This document shows, in pieces, positions 49,123 through 51,105 of a stretch of DNA of 51,105 nucleotides (the first letter of the stretch is position 1; each line of letters starts with the position of its first letter). The notes below the pieces were generated by a model. The model saw only the letters and a list, made by a program, of their open reading frames with translations, was not told the DNA's origin and ran no database searches. The stretch lies in the NCBI GenBank assembly GCA_002345675.1, contig DDWL01000033.1, positions 1-51,105 on the forward strand. The letters are read 5' to 3'. This DNA comes from Bacteroidales bacterium UBA2287. GTDB taxonomy: Bacteria > Bacteroidota > Bacteroidia > Bacteroidales > Tenuifilaceae. A program made the translations under genes and the position numbers.

Positions 49123-50062
49123 ATATGCAGCTTTTAAAATATTTCTATTTATGTATTTTAAAAACGCAATTAGGTGGGTTTTGTTCATATAGAACGCTGA
49201 TAGAACACAGATACTTCGACGAGCTCAGTACAAGTGACACAGATTTAACGGATTTACACGGATTTTTTTTATTGGAACACGGATGACGCAGATTTAACAG
49301 ATGAACACGGATCTAAATAATTCCACAGATTCCACAGATTATCACAAATTTAAAATACATCTCTGTGTTCCTCCGTCCCCGATTCCCGATAACTATCGGG
49401 ATATCGGGGCTCTGTGCCTCCGTGGTGTCTTTTATCGTTTAATTAGAACACTGATGACACTGATGACACTGATAAAACGGATTTACACGGATTTTCTTTA
49501 CCACAATAGGCACATTAGGTCACAATAGGTTTTTGTTTAAGAAAAATGCTCCGTTGCGTCTTAGCGTTTAATTATTTCTCCGTGTCCCGATAACTATCGG
49601 GGCTCCGTGCTCTCTGTGTCTCTGTGTTGGTTTTTGCGCCGTAGCGTCTTTGCGATTAAATATTAACCACATAGGCACTCCCGATAGTTATCGGGAAGGG
49701 CACAATAGATAAAGTTTAATCTTAGGGGTACCCCTGTGTTAGCAACCATAGTTTAAAAAATTCGTTTCCATAGAAACATTATTGTGTAAAATAAATCACT
49801 ATTTTTAGAATTTGATTTGCTATATTTATTATTTTCTATTTTAAAAACACACTTGCATATAATTGTACAACAATGCGTTAATAAATATTTTGACGAACGG
49901 AGTAAAAATAGTTCAAAAAAACTTGTCCCGAAATCGGGTTTTGCACCATATATAAATGAGGGGGTATTATTCCGCTTATAAAGAAATTAAAAGGACTTTA
50001 CACAATTACCTGAGTAATTATTGTTAAAGAATAATCAAAATATTTACTACAAACTAACCACC
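49123..50062. repeat. Repeat-filled spacer before the right-edge gene
   Basis: 940 bases without a convincing gene. It holds degenerate units of the form GAACACGGATGACGCAGATT and ACAGATTCCACAGATT (49200-49500), and a CTTCGACGAGCTCAG unit (49214-49228). There are three full copies of CCCGATAACTATCGGG or its complement: 49385-49400 (nested in an outer CCCCGAT/ATCGGGG pair, 49377-49409), 49586-49601 and 49680-49695. CCCGAAATCGGG at 49927-49938 is another short palindrome, followed by TTTT. Frames in this stretch translate repeats. Confidence 0.75.
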
Positions 50063-51105
50063 ATGAAAAAACTACTACCAATTCTTTTTGCCCTTACAGT
50101 ATGTGTCTTAAATATTTACGGGCAGTCCATTACTCGGGGAGCAACCGAGGGCGAAATATACTTCCCCAATAGTTGGTATTTGAATACTACCAGTTTCGAA
50201 TTTGTACCCGCTATATGGCGCTCCACCGACAACGGCAGGCACCTTACCACTCAGTATGCTGCTACAACAATACCCGAGGAGGAAGCCGTCCTAGACATAG
50301 TATGCGATGCCACACCGGGGGTGCTTTATGGTTGGGCAAATGATAGTTTATTCATTTCATATGATTATGCTCAATCTTGGCATTCGATAGAAAGATGTAC
50401 ATGGGAAGTTTTAGGACAATATTTTAGTGGATGTTCTTCCGGTGTGCTTTACAAAACCCTTGTTAACGAAGAACTACAACGAATAGAATTATATGAAAGT
50501 AATGATTATGGAAATGTTTTTTCAATAATAAACGAAGATGTTGTTGGTTATTGGGGTGATGTTGGAGTAATAGAAGAGGAACTACATTTATTAGATATTA
50601 ATACTTGGCCATCTTTTACACTCAAATTATTGAATAGTTTTAATAGTGGTTTGATTTTTAATACAATCCTTATAGAAAACAGCATAGCAGGTACAATACC
50701 AGGAGGTCACTACCCCAGGCTCAGTCGTGGGGCTGCCCCTGGCGAACTGTACCTAGTAACCTGGCACCTGCCCAGCAATTACTATATATACTATAGCAGC
50801 GACTACGGGCAGACCTTCCATCTACAATACCAGTCGGACGAGTGCAACTTCTACTACTGGGACTACAGCTTCTCGGCGGGCAGAGAACCTGGCTCATTCT
50901 ACGTGACTAGGAGTACCGGAAACAACTTCGAAAGTTCCACCCATATGCTCCATTATATCGACCACAGCACCGACTACGGTAAGACCTTCACCACCTTTTT
51001 CCACGATACCGATATCGACTATGATGGTAACCCTACCTCCATTACACATACCGTTTCTGCTATTGTTGAACCTACAGGCTATGGCACAGTGGCGGGTACT
51101 GGCCG
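50063..51105 (+). CDS. Secreted Asp-box (BNR-type) repeat protein, 5' part (runs off right edge)
   Basis: Open from the ATG at 50063 to the window edge, 347 full codons. The signal peptide ends in NIYGQ. Several Asp-box-like S-x-D-x-G-x-x-F/W units follow (STDNGRHL, SYDYAQSW, SNDYGNVF, SSDYGQTF, STDYGKTF), as in beta-propellers of sialidases and sortilin. Residues 23-45 (ITRGATEGEIYFPNSWYL) are echoed at 220-235 (LSRGAAPGELYLVTWH). The last visible residues (HTVSAIVEPTGYGTVAGTG) look like the start of a divergent InlB-type B-repeat domain. Base composition changes sharply within the gene. A type IX sorting domain may lie beyond the edge. Probably a cell-surface binding protein. Confidence 0.82.
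   Translation, partial: MKKLLPILFALTVCVLNIYGQSITRGATEGEIYFPNSWYLNTTSFEFVPAIWRSTDNGRHLTTQYAATTIPEEEAVLDIVCDATPGVLYGWANDSLFISYDYAQSWHSIERCTWEVLGQYFSGCSSGVLYKTLVNEELQRIELYESNDYGNVFSIINEDVVGYWGDVGVIEEELHLLDINTWPSFTLKLLNSFNSGLIFNTILIENSIAGTIPGGHYPRLSRGAAPGELYLVTWHLPSNYYIYYSSDYGQTFHLQYQSDECNFYYWDYSFSAGREPGSFYVTRSTGNNFESSTHMLHYIDHSTDYGKTFTTFFHDTDIDYDGNPTSITHTVSAIVEPTGYGTVAGTG

Noticed and set aside
49301..49528. 75-codon frame in the spacer before the right-edge gene
   Set aside because: Made of ACGGATTTAACAGA-type repeats and a CCCGATAACTATCGGG palindrome; not protein-like.

Overview
The window reads as a chromosomal segment of a Bacteroidota bacterium, probably Bacteroidales or Marinilabiliales-like. 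Evidence: AT-rich intergenic DNA, several promoters of the TTG-N19-22-TAnnTTTG class, no clear Shine-Dalgarno sequences, a TonB-dependent receptor with a carboxypeptidase-like N-terminus paired with a DUF4249 lipoprotein, a fused alpha/beta branched-chain dehydrogenase E1, DUF1987/SiaC proteins and secreted beta-rich proteins. No species is assigned.

Layout. 1-1298 (minus): 5' part of a secreted protein that runs off the left edge. 1624-9239 (plus): complete histidine operon, hisG-hisIE-hisD-hisC-hisB-hisH-hisA-hisF. It is preceded by a previously uncalled 26-residue, histidine-rich leader peptide and a strong intrinsic terminator, i.e. a histidine attenuator. 9240-9932: nested inverted-repeat element. 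9933-14177: DeoR-family regulator divergent from glpD and glpK (glycerol use). 14205-14719: a small ORF and a palindrome-rich MITE-like element. 14720-18218 (minus): iorB-iorA, a YjbQ-family protein and an ArsC-like protein lacking its usual nucleophile. 18328-23719 (minus): DUF4249 lipoprotein, TonB receptor, two related outer-membrane proteins, a 47-residue membrane protein and a VOC-like protein. 23957-31089: Pif1-like helicase, beta-helix lipoprotein, SRPBCC/GyrI-like protein, peroxiredoxin, and a thrombospondin-type-3 repeat protein. 31180-36792 (minus): NapH/NapG-like fused polyferredoxin with DUF362 protein, a GT51 transglycosylase with a long periplasmic front, and a NifX-like/DUF134 pair. 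37122-43202: rarA-kdsA facing a hybrid histidine kinase, a beta-barrel protein and cardiolipin synthase. 43561-43742: two identical tRNA-Lys genes. 43799-45031 (minus): three tandem SiaC/DUF1987 paralogues. 45191-49122 (minus): flavodoxin, fused E1 and E2 of a branched-chain 2-oxoacid dehydrogenase. 49123-50062: degenerate repeat-filled spacer. 50063-51105 (plus): start of a secreted Asp-box protein with strikingly mosaic base composition.

Most genes are housekeeping or common in this phylum. The strongest new observations are the his leader/attenuator, the triple SiaC cluster, the mosaic Asp-box surface protein at the right edge, the Cys-to-Ser ArsC-like protein, the operator-like palindrome at the DUF134 promoter, and several families of foldback repeats, one of which lies inside the his operon. 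No rRNA, CRISPR array, prophage or intact transposase gene was seen.
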